Assembly: GCA_017745115.1 (NCBI GenBank)
Contig: JAGIAA010000064.1
Location: 1 to 7,466 of the forward strand
DNA length: 7,466 bases
Direction of reading: 5' to 3'
Source of the DNA: Sphingobium sp.
GTDB lineage: Bacteria; Pseudomonadota; Alphaproteobacteria; Sphingomonadales; Sphingomonadaceae
Shown in pieces: positions 1 through 6,518 of this stretch (position 1 is its first letter; every line of letters begins with the position of its first letter). The notes under the pieces were generated by a model, which worked only from the letters and a program-made list of their open reading frames with translations, did not search any database and had not been told where the DNA came from. Made by a program: the position numbers and the translations under genes.

Positions 1-959
1 GCATGGAGCACAGCTATGTGCTCGCTATCGAGAAGCTGTTGAACCTCGAGGTGCCGCTGCGCGCGCAATATCTGCGCGTGTTCTTCGCCGAGCTGACCCG
101 CATCTGCAATCATATGCTCAACCTCGGTTCGCATGTCATGGACGTCGGCGCGATGACGCCGAACCTGTGGCTGTTCGAGATTCGCGAGGATTGCCTCAAC
201 TTCTTCGAGCGGGCCTCGGGCGCGCGCATGCATGCGGCCTGGTTCCGCCCCGGCGGCGTCCACCAGGATGTGCCGCTCAAGCTGTTGACCGACATCGCCG
301 ACTGGCTCGACACCCGCCTGCCGCGCCTGTTCGAGGATGCGATCAGCCTCGTCGCCGACAACCGCATCTTCAAGCAGCGTAACGTCGACATTGCCGTGGT
401 GAGCAAGGAAGACGCGCTGAAATGGGGTTTCTCCGGCCCGATGATCCGCGGCTCGGGCATCCCATGGGATATCCGCAAGGCGCAGCCTTACGACGTCTAT
501 GACCGCATGGAGTTCGACGTGCCCGTCGGTACGCAGTTCGACTGCTATGACCGGTTCATGGTGCGCGTCGAGGAAGTCCGCCAATCCGCGCGGATCATGA
601 AGCAGTGCCTGAGCGAAATGCCCGATGGCCCGATCTGCTCCGACGACCGCAAGGTTTCCCCGCCCAAGCGCGGCGAGATGAAGCAGTCGATGGAAGCGCT
701 CATCCATCACTTCAAGCTCTACACCGAGGGCTTCCACGTGCCCGCCGGCGAGGTCTATGTCGCGACCGAGAGCCCCAAGGGCGAGTTCGGCGTCTATCTG
801 GTGAGCGATGGCTCCAACAAGCCGTACCGCTGCAAGATCCGCCCGACCGCGTTCAGCCACCTCCAGGCGATGGACTTCATGATGAAGGGCCACATGCTCG
901 CCGACACCACGGCCGTTCTCGGCGCGATGGATATCGTGTTCGGGGAGTGCGACCGGTGA
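1..959 (+). CDS. nuoD: NADH-quinone oxidoreductase subunit D (49 kDa-type), 5' truncated
   Basis: This subunit of the peripheral arm of complex I carries most of the quinone-reduction site, next to cluster N2. The visible 318 residues read in frame from base 3 and match the family to its C terminus. An [12 protein letters not shown] segment opens the window, and its Tyr5 sits where the conserved quinone-contact tyrosine is expected. It is followed by a [13 protein letters not shown] segment (about residues 28-39), [17 protein letters not shown] (about 73-89), and the family ending DIVFGECDR just before TGA at 957-959. Full-length NuoD is about 400 residues, so roughly 85-90 N-terminal residues, including the HPSTHG-type histidine motif, lie outside the window. 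The Met at base 3 is therefore internal and not the start. The stop overlaps the GTG start of the next gene (GTGA). Identification is secure. Confidence 0.97.
   Translation, partial: MEHSYVLAIEKLLNLEVPLRAQYLRVFFAELTRICNHMLNLGSHVMDVGAMTPNLWLFEIREDCLNFFERASGARMHAAWFRPGGVHQDVPLKLLTDIADWLDTRLPRLFEDAISLVADNRIFKQRNVDIAVVSKEDALKWGFSGPMIRGSGIPWDIRKAQPYDVYDRMEFDVPVGTQFDCYDRFMVRVEEVRQSARIMKQCLSEMPDGPICSDDRKVSPPKRGEMKQSMEALIHHFKLYTEGFHVPAGEVYVATESPKGEFGVYLVSDGSNKPYRCKIRPTAFSHLQAMDFMMKGHMLADTTAVLGAMDIVFGECDR
942..947 (+). promoter_or_regulatory. Shine-Dalgarno for the GTG start at 956
   Basis: GGGGAG lies inside the last codons of nuoD, 8 bases before GTG 956. This good spacing supports the GTG at 956 over the second in-frame GTG at 962, and implies coupling to termination of nuoD. 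Confidence 0.6.
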
Positions 960-1234
960 GGGTGCGCGAAATTTGGAGATGGATCGATAACGATCTCAAC
1001 AATACGCGCCCGTGGAGTTTTCTCCTCGTGATCGTTCCGTTGCTTCCCGCTTGGGCCTTCAATGCGGCAGGAGCTTCGAAATCGACCGAAGATACCGCGT
1101 TTCTTGCAGGCGCTGCCGTTTCTGGCGTGTGGTTTGCCTATGTCGTCTGGCGTGGACTGAGCAATATCGTCAGATCCTTTCAGAAGACCACGGCCTATTT
1201 CCGGAGTGCGTCGAAGGATCGCCATAATGACTGA
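956..1234 (+). CDS. Small two-helix membrane protein of unknown function
   Basis: I do not recognise a family. From GTG 956 the product is 92 residues. Two hydrophobic segments are visible: about residues 20-38 ([16 protein letters not shown]) and about 47-66 ([19 protein letters not shown]). A short polar loop joins them. A basic C-terminal tail (R66, R73, K77, R83, K87, R89) suggests an inner-membrane hairpin with both ends in the cytoplasm. The start follows from the Shine-Dalgarno at 942-947 and the 4-base GTGA overlap with nuoD; GTG 962 is possible. The 3' end overlaps the next gene by 8 bases. A hand count gives about 54% G+C for 961-1200, against about 68% for the last 60 bases of nuoD, and early AGG and AGA codons are present. 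This suggests later acquisition or weak codon selection. An accessory or assembly role for complex I is inferred from position only. Confidence 0.72.
   Translation: MRVREIWRWIDNDLNNTRPWSFLLVIVPLLPAWAFNAAGASKSTEDTAFLAGAAVSGVWFAYVVWRGLSNIVRSFQKTTAYFRSASKDRHND
1214..1218 (+). promoter_or_regulatory. Shine-Dalgarno for the ATG at 1227
   Basis: AAGGA lies 8 bases before ATG 1227. It decides the start of the NTF2-like gene against the in-frame GTG at 1206, which would put this motif inside the coding sequence and add seven arginine-rich residues. Confidence 0.65.
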
Positions 1235-1589
1235 CGCCGTAACTCTCCTCTCCGCCGACGAGCGCATCGCGATCACCCACAAGATGATCGAGGTCTACAA
1301 CGCGCAGGACGCCGACGCGTATGTCGCGTTCATGACCGACGATGCCTGCGAGGCGGGCTATCGCGGCGCAGTCGTGCGCGAAGGCAAGGAAGGCACGCGC
1401 ACCGGCCTCAAGGCCATGTTCGCGCAATTCCCGCAGAACCGCGCCGACATCATCGGCAGTTGGTGCCTCGGCGAGACCGTCGTGTTGCACGAGAAGGTCG
1501 CCCGCGCGCCCGACGGCGACAAGTTCGAGGTCATGTCCATCTATTCGTTCGAGGGCGACAAGGTGTCGCGCGTGGAGTTCATCCGTTAA
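1227..1589 (+). CDS. NTF2-like / SnoaL-like family protein
   Basis: The product is 120 residues, the usual size of a single NTF2-fold (alpha+beta cone) domain. An N-terminal helix carries the family-type pattern IEVYNAQDADAYVAFMTDDA (about residues 21-40). It is followed by a RGAVVREGKEGTRTG turn (46-60), a helix LKAMFAQFP, and alternating beta strands that end in VMSIYSFEGDKVSRVEFIR. This layout is typical of the SnoaL / nuclear transport factor 2 / ketosteroid isomerase superfamily. The superfamily includes enzymes, ligand binders and scaffold domains, so the fold does not give a reaction. There is no signal peptide and no membrane segment, so it is expected in the cytoplasm. The gene overlaps the small membrane protein upstream by 8 bases and ends with TAATG, sharing one base with nuoE. 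That arrangement implies coupled expression with complex I. No substrate or partner can be named. Confidence 0.85.
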   Translation: MTDAVTLLSADERIAITHKMIEVYNAQDADAYVAFMTDDACEAGYRGAVVREGKEGTRTGLKAMFAQFPQNRADIIGSWCLGETVVLHEKVARAPDGDKFEVMSIYSFEGDKVSRVEFIR

Positions 1590-2257
1590 TGGCCGACGCA
1601 CCCCAAATTCCTGATGAAGCGACGGTTCGTGCGCAGTGGGGCGGTTTCGCCTTTACCGACGCCAACATGGCGCGCGCCAAGGAGCTGATCTCGCATTATC
1701 CCGACGGGCGTCAACAGAGCGCGGTCATGGGGCTGCTCGATCTCGCGCAGCGCCAGGTCGGCGCGGAGACCAACACCCAGGGTTGGCTGCCGATCCCCGT
1801 GATCGAATATGTCGCCGGCCTGCTCGATATGCCGTTCATGCGCGCTTATGAGGTCGTCACCTTCTACACCATGTACAATATGGCGCCGGTCGGCCGCTTC
1901 CATGTGCAGGTCTGCGGAACCACGCCCTGCATGCTGCGCGGCTCGGACGACATTCTCGACGCCTGCAAGAAGCGCGGCATGAAGAAGGGCGCGACCACGG
2001 CGGACGGCCTGTTCACGCTCACCGAGGTCGAGTGCATGGGCAATTGCTCGTCCGCGCCGATGGTGCAGATCAACGACGACAATTACGAGGATCTGACAGC
2101 CGAGCGGATGGAGTTCATCCTGAACGAGCTCGCGGCCGGACGTCAGCCGAAGGTGGGCACGCAGGAGCCCGGGCGTCATACCGTCGAGCCGCTGGGTAAA
2201 CCGACCAACCTGGGCGCGATGGTCACGGAAAATCACGATTATCGGGGGAGCTGGTAA
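1589..2257 (+). CDS. nuoE: NADH-quinone oxidoreductase subunit E (24 kDa-type, 2Fe-2S)
   Basis: This subunit of the NADH-dehydrogenase module carries the off-pathway [2Fe-2S] cluster N1a and packs against NuoF. The product is 222 residues. A helical N-terminal domain contains the motif [12 protein letters not shown] (about 87-98). The thioredoxin-like domain carries the four ligands: Cys109 and Cys114 (C-x4-C in VCGTTPC), then Cys149 and Cys153 (C-x3-C in ECMGNC). It is longer than the E. coli protein (about 166 residues), with an extra tail after about residue 185 ending in NHDYRGSW. I take this as the alphaproteobacterial form. ATG 1589 is chosen because it begins the family-like N terminus and shares one base with the upstream TAA. 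An open extension back to 1460 would run through the NTF2-like gene. A weak TGGAG lies 11 bases upstream. The stop shares one base with the nuoF start. Confidence 0.97.
   Translation: MADAPQIPDEATVRAQWGGFAFTDANMARAKELISHYPDGRQQSAVMGLLDLAQRQVGAETNTQGWLPIPVIEYVAGLLDMPFMRAYEVVTFYTMYNMAPVGRFHVQVCGTTPCMLRGSDDILDACKKRGMKKGATTADGLFTLTEVECMGNCSSAPMVQINDDNYEDLTAERMEFILNELAAGRQPKVGTQEPGRHTVEPLGKPTNLGAMVTENHDYRGSW
2244..2250 (+). promoter_or_regulatory. Shine-Dalgarno for nuoF
   Basis: GGGGGAG, at the end of nuoE, lies 6 bases before ATG 2257. It is one of the strongest ribosome-binding sites in the window and confirms the nuoF start within the TAATG overlap. Confidence 0.7.
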
Positions 2258-3612
2258 TGGCTACGCAAGCGCCCGACGCGCCGCCGCCTCCGCCGCCCTT
2301 CGTGGGGCCGCTCGAGGACAAGGACCGCATCTTCACCAATGTCTATGGCTACCAGCCGTGGAACCTTCCCGCGGCGCAGAAGCGCGGCGACTGGGATAAC
2401 ACCAAGACGCTGCTCGAACTCGGCCAGGATCAGATCATCGAGATCATGAAGGCCTCGGGCCTGCGCGGCCGTGGTGGGGCGGGCTTCCCGACCGGCATGA
2501 AATGGTCGTTCATGCCCAAGGAAAGCCGTGACGGCCGTCCGAGCTTCCTGGTTATCAATGCCGACGAATCCGAGCCGGGCTCCTGCAAGGATCGCGAGAT
2601 CCTCCGCCATGATCCGCACAAGCTGATCGAGGGTGCGCTGGTCGCTGGTTTCGCAATGCGCGCACGCGCGGCCTATATCTATGTGCGCGGCGAATATATC
2701 TACGAAGCCAAGGTCTTGGAGGCCGCCGTTAAGGAGGCCTATGAAGCGGGCTTCATCGGCAAGAACGCCTGCAAGTCCGGCTATGACTTCGACGTGTTCG
2801 TCCATCGCGGTGCCGGCGCCTACATTTGCGGCGAAGAAACCGCGATGATAGAGAGCCTGGAGGGCAAGAAGGGCCAGCCGCGCCTCAAGCCCCCGTTTCC
2901 GGCGGGCGCGGGTCTCTATGGCTGCCCGACCACGGTCAACAATGTCGAGAGTATCGCGGTCGCGCCCACCATCCTGCGGCGCGGCGCAGCCTGGTTCGCC
3001 GGCTTCGGACGCGAAAACAACAAGGGTACCAAGCTCTTCCAGATCTCGGGCCATGTGAACCGGCCCTGCGTGGTCGAGGAATCGATGTCGATCCCGTTCC
3101 GCGAGCTGATCGAGCGGCACTGTGGCGGCATTCGCGGCGGATGGGACAATCTGCTTGCGGTCATTCCCGGCGGTTCTTCGGTGCCGTTGGTGCCGGCGGC
3201 GGAAATCATGGACGCGCCGATGGACTTCGACGGCTTGCGCGCGCTGGGCTCCGGCCTCGGCACGGCAGCGGTGATTGTCATGGACAAGTCGACCGACATC
3301 GTCCGCGCCATTTCGCGTTTGAGCTATTTCTACAAGCATGAGAGCTGCGGCCAGTGCACGCCGTGCCGTGAGGGCACGGGCTGGATGTGGCGCGTCATGG
3401 AGCGTCTGCGCACGGGCGATGCCGAGGTGCAGGAAATCGACATGCTCCAGCAGGTGACGAAGCAGGTCGAGGGGCATACCATCTGTGCACTGGGCGACGC
3501 TGCGGCGTGGCCGATCCAGGGCCTCATCCGCCACTTCCGCCCCGAGATCGAGCGCCGCATCGCCGAGAACAAGGCTGGAAAGACGGCGCCCGAGAGGGAG
3601 GCAGCGGAATGA
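2257..3612 (+). CDS. nuoF: NADH-quinone oxidoreductase subunit F (51 kDa-type; FMN, NADH, 4Fe-4S)
   Basis: This is the electron-entry subunit of complex I. It binds NADH and FMN and passes electrons to the [4Fe-4S] cluster N3. At 451 residues it has the normal family length. Visible landmarks are the glycine-rich NADH/FMN loop [16 protein letters not shown] (about 68-83), the flavin-site segment [14 protein letters not shown] (101-114), and [17 protein letters not shown] (187-203). The cluster motif [14 protein letters not shown] has Cys364, Cys367 and Cys370, with the fourth ligand at Cys410 in [12 protein letters not shown]. The N terminus carries six consecutive prolines (residues 9-14), which may make translation of this early region depend on EF-P. 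The gene starts one base inside the nuoE stop, and its stop overlaps the ATG of the following secreted-protein gene (ATGA). All catalytic and cluster residues that I can check are present. Confidence 0.98.
   Translation: MATQAPDAPPPPPPFVGPLEDKDRIFTNVYGYQPWNLPAAQKRGDWDNTKTLLELGQDQIIEIMKASGLRGRGGAGFPTGMKWSFMPKESRDGRPSFLVINADESEPGSCKDREILRHDPHKLIEGALVAGFAMRARAAYIYVRGEYIYEAKVLEAAVKEAYEAGFIGKNACKSGYDFDVFVHRGAGAYICGEETAMIESLEGKKGQPRLKPPFPAGAGLYGCPTTVNNVESIAVAPTILRRGAAWFAGFGRENNKGTKLFQISGHVNRPCVVEESMSIPFRELIERHCGGIRGGWDNLLAVIPGGSSVPLVPAAEIMDAPMDFDGLRALGSGLGTAAVIVMDKSTDIVRAISRLSYFYKHESCGQCTPCREGTGWMWRVMERLRTGDAEVQEIDMLQQVTKQVEGHTICALGDAAAWPIQGLIRHFRPEIERRIAENKAGKTAPEREAAE
3596..3601 (+). promoter_or_regulatory. 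Shine-Dalgarno for the secreted-protein gene at 3609
   Basis: GGGAGG lies 7 bases before ATG 3609, inside the last nuoF codons. It fixes the start at the ATGA overlap and places the signal peptide at the very N terminus, as expected. Confidence 0.7.
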
Positions 3613-4331
3613 GGAACGGGGGGATCGGCCTGCGCGCCGCGACTTTGCTTATGTTAGCGTTGCTGACCGGCGAGGCGGCACTGGCCCAGGGCGATAAATA
3701 TACGCCGACGGGTTCGCGCGTCGGCCGTCCGCAGCCGGCCGATGTGCCGGACTCGGTGTCCATGGCAGACGCCACCAAAGCGCGCCTGATGGTTTATCAG
3801 CTCGCCGACTGCGCGATCCGCTCGAACAAGAAGAATGCCGCGACCTTCATGGATGCCAAGGCGGAATCGCAGGCCTCGTCGAAGTCGATGAATGCGCTGG
3901 TCAACAGCGAGTGCCTGTGGAACGCCGACCTGCGCATGCCGACCACGCTACTCCGTGGCGCGATCTTCCGCGCGGCTTATTATCGCGATTTCGAAAAGGT
4001 CGAGCTCAAGCTGCGCGAGACGCCCGTCGACTTTCAGGCCCATGTCGAAGATCCCAAGCAGCCCAACGTCGCCCGCTATCTCGTCACGCTTGATTTCGCC
4101 GATTGCGTCGTCCGCGCCGATCCGGCGGGGGTGCGGACCTATGTGATGGCCGAGCCTGACAGCAAGGCCGAAACCGCCGCGCTGGTCGCGATTCAGCCGA
4201 AGCTCGGGCCGTGCTTTCCGGCAAATGCCCAGATGACCGTCAACCGTTCCAATCTTTCCGCCATGCTGGCCGAAGCGCTCTATCGTGAGATCGAGGCCGG
4301 CCGGACCGTGGCTGTGGAGGCCCTGCGCTAA
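3609..4331 (+). CDS. Secreted/periplasmic protein with a duplicated two-cysteine domain, function unknown
   Basis: I do not recognise a named family. The product is 240 residues. Residues 1-26 look like a Sec signal peptide: a basic start (R2, R9), the hydrophobic core [11 protein letters not shown], and a cleavage site ALA|Q after residue 26. There is no lipobox and no later membrane segment, so a soluble periplasmic protein is likely. The mature part holds two related units, about 58-129 and 155-229. Each begins AR, reaches an ADC motif (Cys68, Cys166), has a second Cys 34 or 36 residues later (Cys102, Cys202), and ends in YR(D/E)-x-E exactly 23 residues after that Cys. Two intra-repeat disulfides are plausible. 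The gene overlaps nuoF by 4 bases and stops 2 bases before nuoG, so it is coupled to complex I synthesis. In-frame TTA (3654) and CTA (3948) occur here, although nuoE, nuoF and nuoG have none. Confidence 0.88.
   Translation: MRNGGIGLRAATLLMLALLTGEAALAQGDKYTPTGSRVGRPQPADVPDSVSMADATKARLMVYQLADCAIRSNKKNAATFMDAKAESQASSKSMNALVNSECLWNADLRMPTTLLRGAIFRAAYYRDFEKVELKLRETPVDFQAHVEDPKQPNVARYLVTLDFADCVVRADPAGVRTYVMAEPDSKAETAALVAIQPKLGPCFPANAQMTVNRSNLSAMLAEALYREIEAGRTVAVEALR
3780..3995 (+). repeat. Protein-level repeat unit 1 of the secreted protein
   Basis: Residues about 58-129 of the gene starting at 3609: AR start, ADC with Cys68, second Cys102, and ending YRDFE. It is related to the unit at 4071-4295 by sequence pattern and cysteine spacing. 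It is a diverged duplication visible only in the protein, not a DNA repeat. Confidence 0.65.
4071..4295 (+). repeat. Protein-level repeat unit 2 of the secreted protein
   Basis: Residues about 155-229 of the gene starting at 3609: AR start, ADC with Cys166, second Cys202, and ending YREIE. The Cys-to-Tyr spacing of 23 residues is identical to unit 1. Confidence 0.65.
4316..4320 (+). promoter_or_regulatory. Probable Shine-Dalgarno for nuoG
   Basis: GGAGG lies 13 bases before ATG 4334, inside the upstream gene. The core is perfect but the spacer is longer than usual. Initiation may therefore lean on coupling with termination at 4329-4331. Confidence 0.45.
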
Positions 4332-4333
4332 TC

Positions 4334-6349
4334 ATGCCTACGCTCAAAGTCGACGGTATCGAAGTTGAGGTCCCCGCCGGGGCGACCGTGCTCCAGGCTT
4401 GCGAAGCCGCGGGCAAGGAAATCCCGCGCTTTTGCTATCATGAGCGCCTGTCGATCGCCGGCAACTGCCGCATGTGTCTGGTCGAGGTGAAGCCTGGGCC
4501 ACCCAAGCCGCAAGCCAGCTGCGCGCTGCCCGCCGCCGACAACCAGGAAATCTTCACCGCATCCGAGATGGTGAAGAAGGCCCGCGAAGGCGTGATGGAA
4601 TTCCTGCTCATCAATCATCCGCTCGATTGCCCGATCTGCGACCAGGGTGGCGAATGCGACCTGCAGGACCAGAGCGTGGCTTATGGCCGTGGTGCAAGCC
4701 GCTACGACGAGAACAAGCGGGCGGTCACCGAAAAATATATGGGCCCCATCGTCAAGACGGTGATGACCCGCTGCATTCAGTGCACCCGCTGCGTCCGCTT
4801 CGCAGAGGAAGTTGCAGGCGTGCCGGAAATCGGCGCCATCTTCCGTGGCGAGAATATGCAGATCACGACCTATCTGGAGCATGCCGCCAAGAGCGAGCTC
4901 TCCGGCAATGTCGTCGACCTCTGCCCGGTCGGTGCGCTCACTTCCAAGCCCTATGCGTTCGAAGCTCGCCCGTGGGAGCTGCGCAAGACGCTCGGCATCG
5001 ACGTGATGGATGCGGTCGGCACCAATATCCGCATCGACAGCCGCGGCCGTCAGGTCCTGCGCGTGGTTCCGCGCATCAATGACGACGTCAACGAGGAATG
5101 GGCGAGCGACAAGACGCGCCACGCCGTCGACGGCCTCGTTCGCCAGCGCCTCGACAAGCCCTATGTCCGCAAGAACGGCAAGCTCGTGCCTGCGGCATGG
5201 GACGAGGCATTCGCCGCGATTGCCAAGGTTGCGAAGGATGCCAAGGGCTCGGTCGCGGCCGTTGCCGGCGACCAGCTCGACTGCGAGACGATGTTCGCGG
5301 CATCCAGCCTCGTGAAAGCACTGGGCGGCTCGCTGCTCGAAGGACGCCAGGGCGGCCTCAGCTACGACACGTCGAGCCTCTCGGCGGTCAATTTCAATAC
5401 CGGCATCGCCAATCTCGAGACCGCCGACGTCATCCTGCTCGTCGGTACGAACCTGCGCTGGGAAGCGCCGCTCATCAACACGCGCATCCAGAAGGCCGTC
5501 CGCAAGAAGGGCGCCAAGGTCTTCGCCATCGGCCCGCAGATCGATCTCAGCTACAAGGCGACCTGGCTCGGCAACGATGCAAGCCTGCTTACCAAGCTGC
5601 CCCAGGACGTGCTCGACGCGTTCAAGGGCGCGCAGCGTCCCGCGCTCATCATGGGCGGCGGCGCGATCGCGGTCGACGGCACGCATGGCGCGGCGCTGGC
5701 GCTGGTCGAGACGCTCGGTCTCGTCAAGGATGGCTGGAACGGCTTCAACGTCGTGCATCTCGCGGCCGCTCGCATGGGCGCGCTGATGCTGGGTTTCGCG
5801 ACGCAGGGCGGCATCAATGCCGTTGCCGCTGCCGAGCCGAAGCTGCTCTTCCTCATGGGCGCGGACGATGTCGATTCCGCCAAGTTCGCCAAGAGCTTCA
5901 AGGTCTATGTCGGCCATCATGGCGACAAGGGCGCGCATGCCGCCGATGTCGTGCTGCCCGGCGCCGCCTATACGGAAAAGGTCGGCACCTATGTGAACAC
6001 CGAAGGCCGCGTCCAGCGCAGTGACAAGGCCGTCTTCGCGCCTGGCGACGCGCGCGAGGACTGGTCGATCCTGCGGGCGCTCAGCGATGTGCTCGGCAAG
6101 ACGCTGCCCTTCGACAGCTTCGAGCAGCTCCGCGCGGCGATGATCTCCGCGGTGCCGGCACTCGGCGAGGAGGGCGTGGCCAATTATGGCTGGTCGGTGC
6201 CCAAGCTGTCTGCCAACCCACAGGGGGAATTCACTTATCCGATCAAGGACTTCTACCTGACCAACGCGATCTGCCGCGCGAGCCCGACCATGCAGCGCTG
6301 TTCCGCCGAACTTGTCCATGGCGAGACGATCATGGAGGCGGCGGAGTGA
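4334..6349 (+). CDS. nuoG: NADH-quinone oxidoreductase subunit G (75 kDa-type, multi Fe-S)
   Basis: This is the largest subunit of the NADH arm. It carries the electron wire from NuoF towards the quinone module. It has 671 residues and three clusters whose ligands are all visible. The [2Fe-2S] N1b uses Cys34, Cys45, Cys48 and Cys63. The [4Fe-4S] N5 uses the unusual His95 (NHPLDCP) with Cys99, Cys102 and Cys108. The [4Fe-4S] N4 uses Cys147, Cys150 and Cys153 (RCIQCTRC) with Cys197 (DLCPVGAL). The rest is a molybdopterin-oxidoreductase-like domain, degenerate as usual for NuoG. The extra C-x2-C-x3-C cluster N7 of E. coli or Thermus is absent after residue 200, as in mitochondrial 75 kDa proteins. 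ATG 4334 gives the family N terminus MPTLKVDGIEVEVPAG. The stop overlaps an ATG (TGATG) at the next junction. Confidence 0.98.
   Translation: MPTLKVDGIEVEVPAGATVLQACEAAGKEIPRFCYHERLSIAGNCRMCLVEVKPGPPKPQASCALPAADNQEIFTASEMVKKAREGVMEFLLINHPLDCPICDQGGECDLQDQSVAYGRGASRYDENKRAVTEKYMGPIVKTVMTRCIQCTRCVRFAEEVAGVPEIGAIFRGENMQITTYLEHAAKSELSGNVVDLCPVGALTSKPYAFEARPWELRKTLGIDVMDAVGTNIRIDSRGRQVLRVVPRINDDVNEEWASDKTRHAVDGLVRQRLDKPYVRKNGKLVPAAWDEAFAAIAKVAKDAKGSVAAVAGDQLDCETMFAASSLVKALGGSLLEGRQGGLSYDTSSLSAVNFNTGIANLETADVILLVGTNLRWEAPLINTRIQKAVRKKGAKVFAIGPQIDLSYKATWLGNDASLLTKLPQDVLDAFKGAQRPALIMGGGAIAVDGTHGAALALVETLGLVKDGWNGFNVVHLAAARMGALMLGFATQGGINAVAAAEPKLLFLMGADDVDSAKFAKSFKVYVGHHGDKGAHAADVVLPGAAYTEKVGTYVNTEGRVQRSDKAVFAPGDAREDWSILRALSDVLGKTLPFDSFEQLRAAMISAVPALGEEGVANYGWSVPKLSANPQGEFTYPIKDFYLTNAICRASPTMQRCSAELVHGETIMEAAE
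6343..6346 (+). promoter_or_regulatory. Candidate Shine-Dalgarno for the 50-residue ORF at 6356
   Basis: GGAG lies 9 bases before ATG 6356. A second GGAGG at 6334-6338 lies 10 bases before the out-of-frame ATG 6349. The ribosome-binding signal alone therefore does not settle which start is used. Confidence 0.45.
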
Positions 6350-6355
6350 TGGTCG

Positions 6356-6508
6356 ATGCACGACTTTCTGAGCGAGATCTTGCAGTCAGTTGCTGCCGAT
6401 GCGCTGACGGAAGCGGAAAAGAGACTGCCCAAGCCGGTCCGAATCGGATGCTGGACCTTGGTCGCTGCTGCAATAACGGGGTTGGTCTTGTGGATATGGC
6501 TCAAATGA
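6356..6508 (+). CDS. Small single-helix membrane protein of unknown function (50 aa)
   Basis: I know of no family for it. The 50-residue product has an N-terminal acidic, helix-like part (about residues 1-22, [20 protein letters not shown] then EK). A basic stretch follows (K22, R23, K26, R29), and then one hydrophobic segment from about residue 31 to 49 ([19 protein letters not shown]). By the positive-inside rule this is an inner-membrane protein with its N terminus in the cytoplasm and almost no periplasmic part. GGAG lies 9 bases upstream. The gene starts 6 bases after the nuoG stop and ends 10 bases before nuoH. By hand count G+C is about 57% over 6361-6500, lower than nuoG, with ATA, AGA, TCA and several TTG codons. 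The protein-like hydrophobicity pattern favours this frame over the overlapping frame from 6349. Size and topology resemble small accessory subunits of respiratory complexes, but that is inference. Confidence 0.66.
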   Translation: MHDFLSEILQSVAADALTEAEKRLPKPVRIGCWTLVAAAITGLVLWIWLK

Positions 6509-6509
6509 C

Positions 6510-6514
6510 GGGGA
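6510..6514 (+). promoter_or_regulatory. Shine-Dalgarno for nuoH
   Basis: GGGGA lies 4 bases before ATG 6519. The spacing is a little short but is the only candidate near this start. Confidence 0.4.
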
Positions 6515-6518
6515 ACGC

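Noticed and set aside
605..955. Upstream extension of the 92-codon ORF into nuoD
   Set aside because: The open frame continues back to 605, but that part is an Arg/Pro-rich shadow of nuoD. The GTG at 956 with its Shine-Dalgarno is the sensible start.
1206..1226. GTG at 1206 as the start of the NTF2-like gene
   Set aside because: It would add seven Arg-rich residues and bury the Shine-Dalgarno at 1214-1218, which is ideally spaced for ATG 1227.
956..1234. The small membrane ORF as the remnant of a mobile element
   Set aside because: The low G+C is suggestive, but there are no flanking repeats or transposase fragments, and the ORF is intact and cleanly overlapped with both neighbours.
1170..1601. 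A 143-codon open frame antisense to the NTF2-like gene
   Set aside because: It is in register with the sense gene. The sense frame has a good Shine-Dalgarno, fold pattern and coupling; the antisense frame has none.
1586..2236. A 216-codon open frame antisense to nuoE
   Set aside because: It is in register with nuoE; a compositional shadow with no motif.
2239..3534. A 431-codon open frame antisense to nuoF
   Set aside because: Same cause: it is in register with nuoF codons in a high-G+C gene and has no recognisable domain.
4328..6361. A 677-codon open frame antisense to the whole of nuoG
   Set aside because: It is in codon register with nuoG, so it is open simply because nuoG uses no TTA, CTA or TCA codons. 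Its product is rich in Arg, His, Asp and Ala with no recognisable domain, while nuoG is unambiguous.
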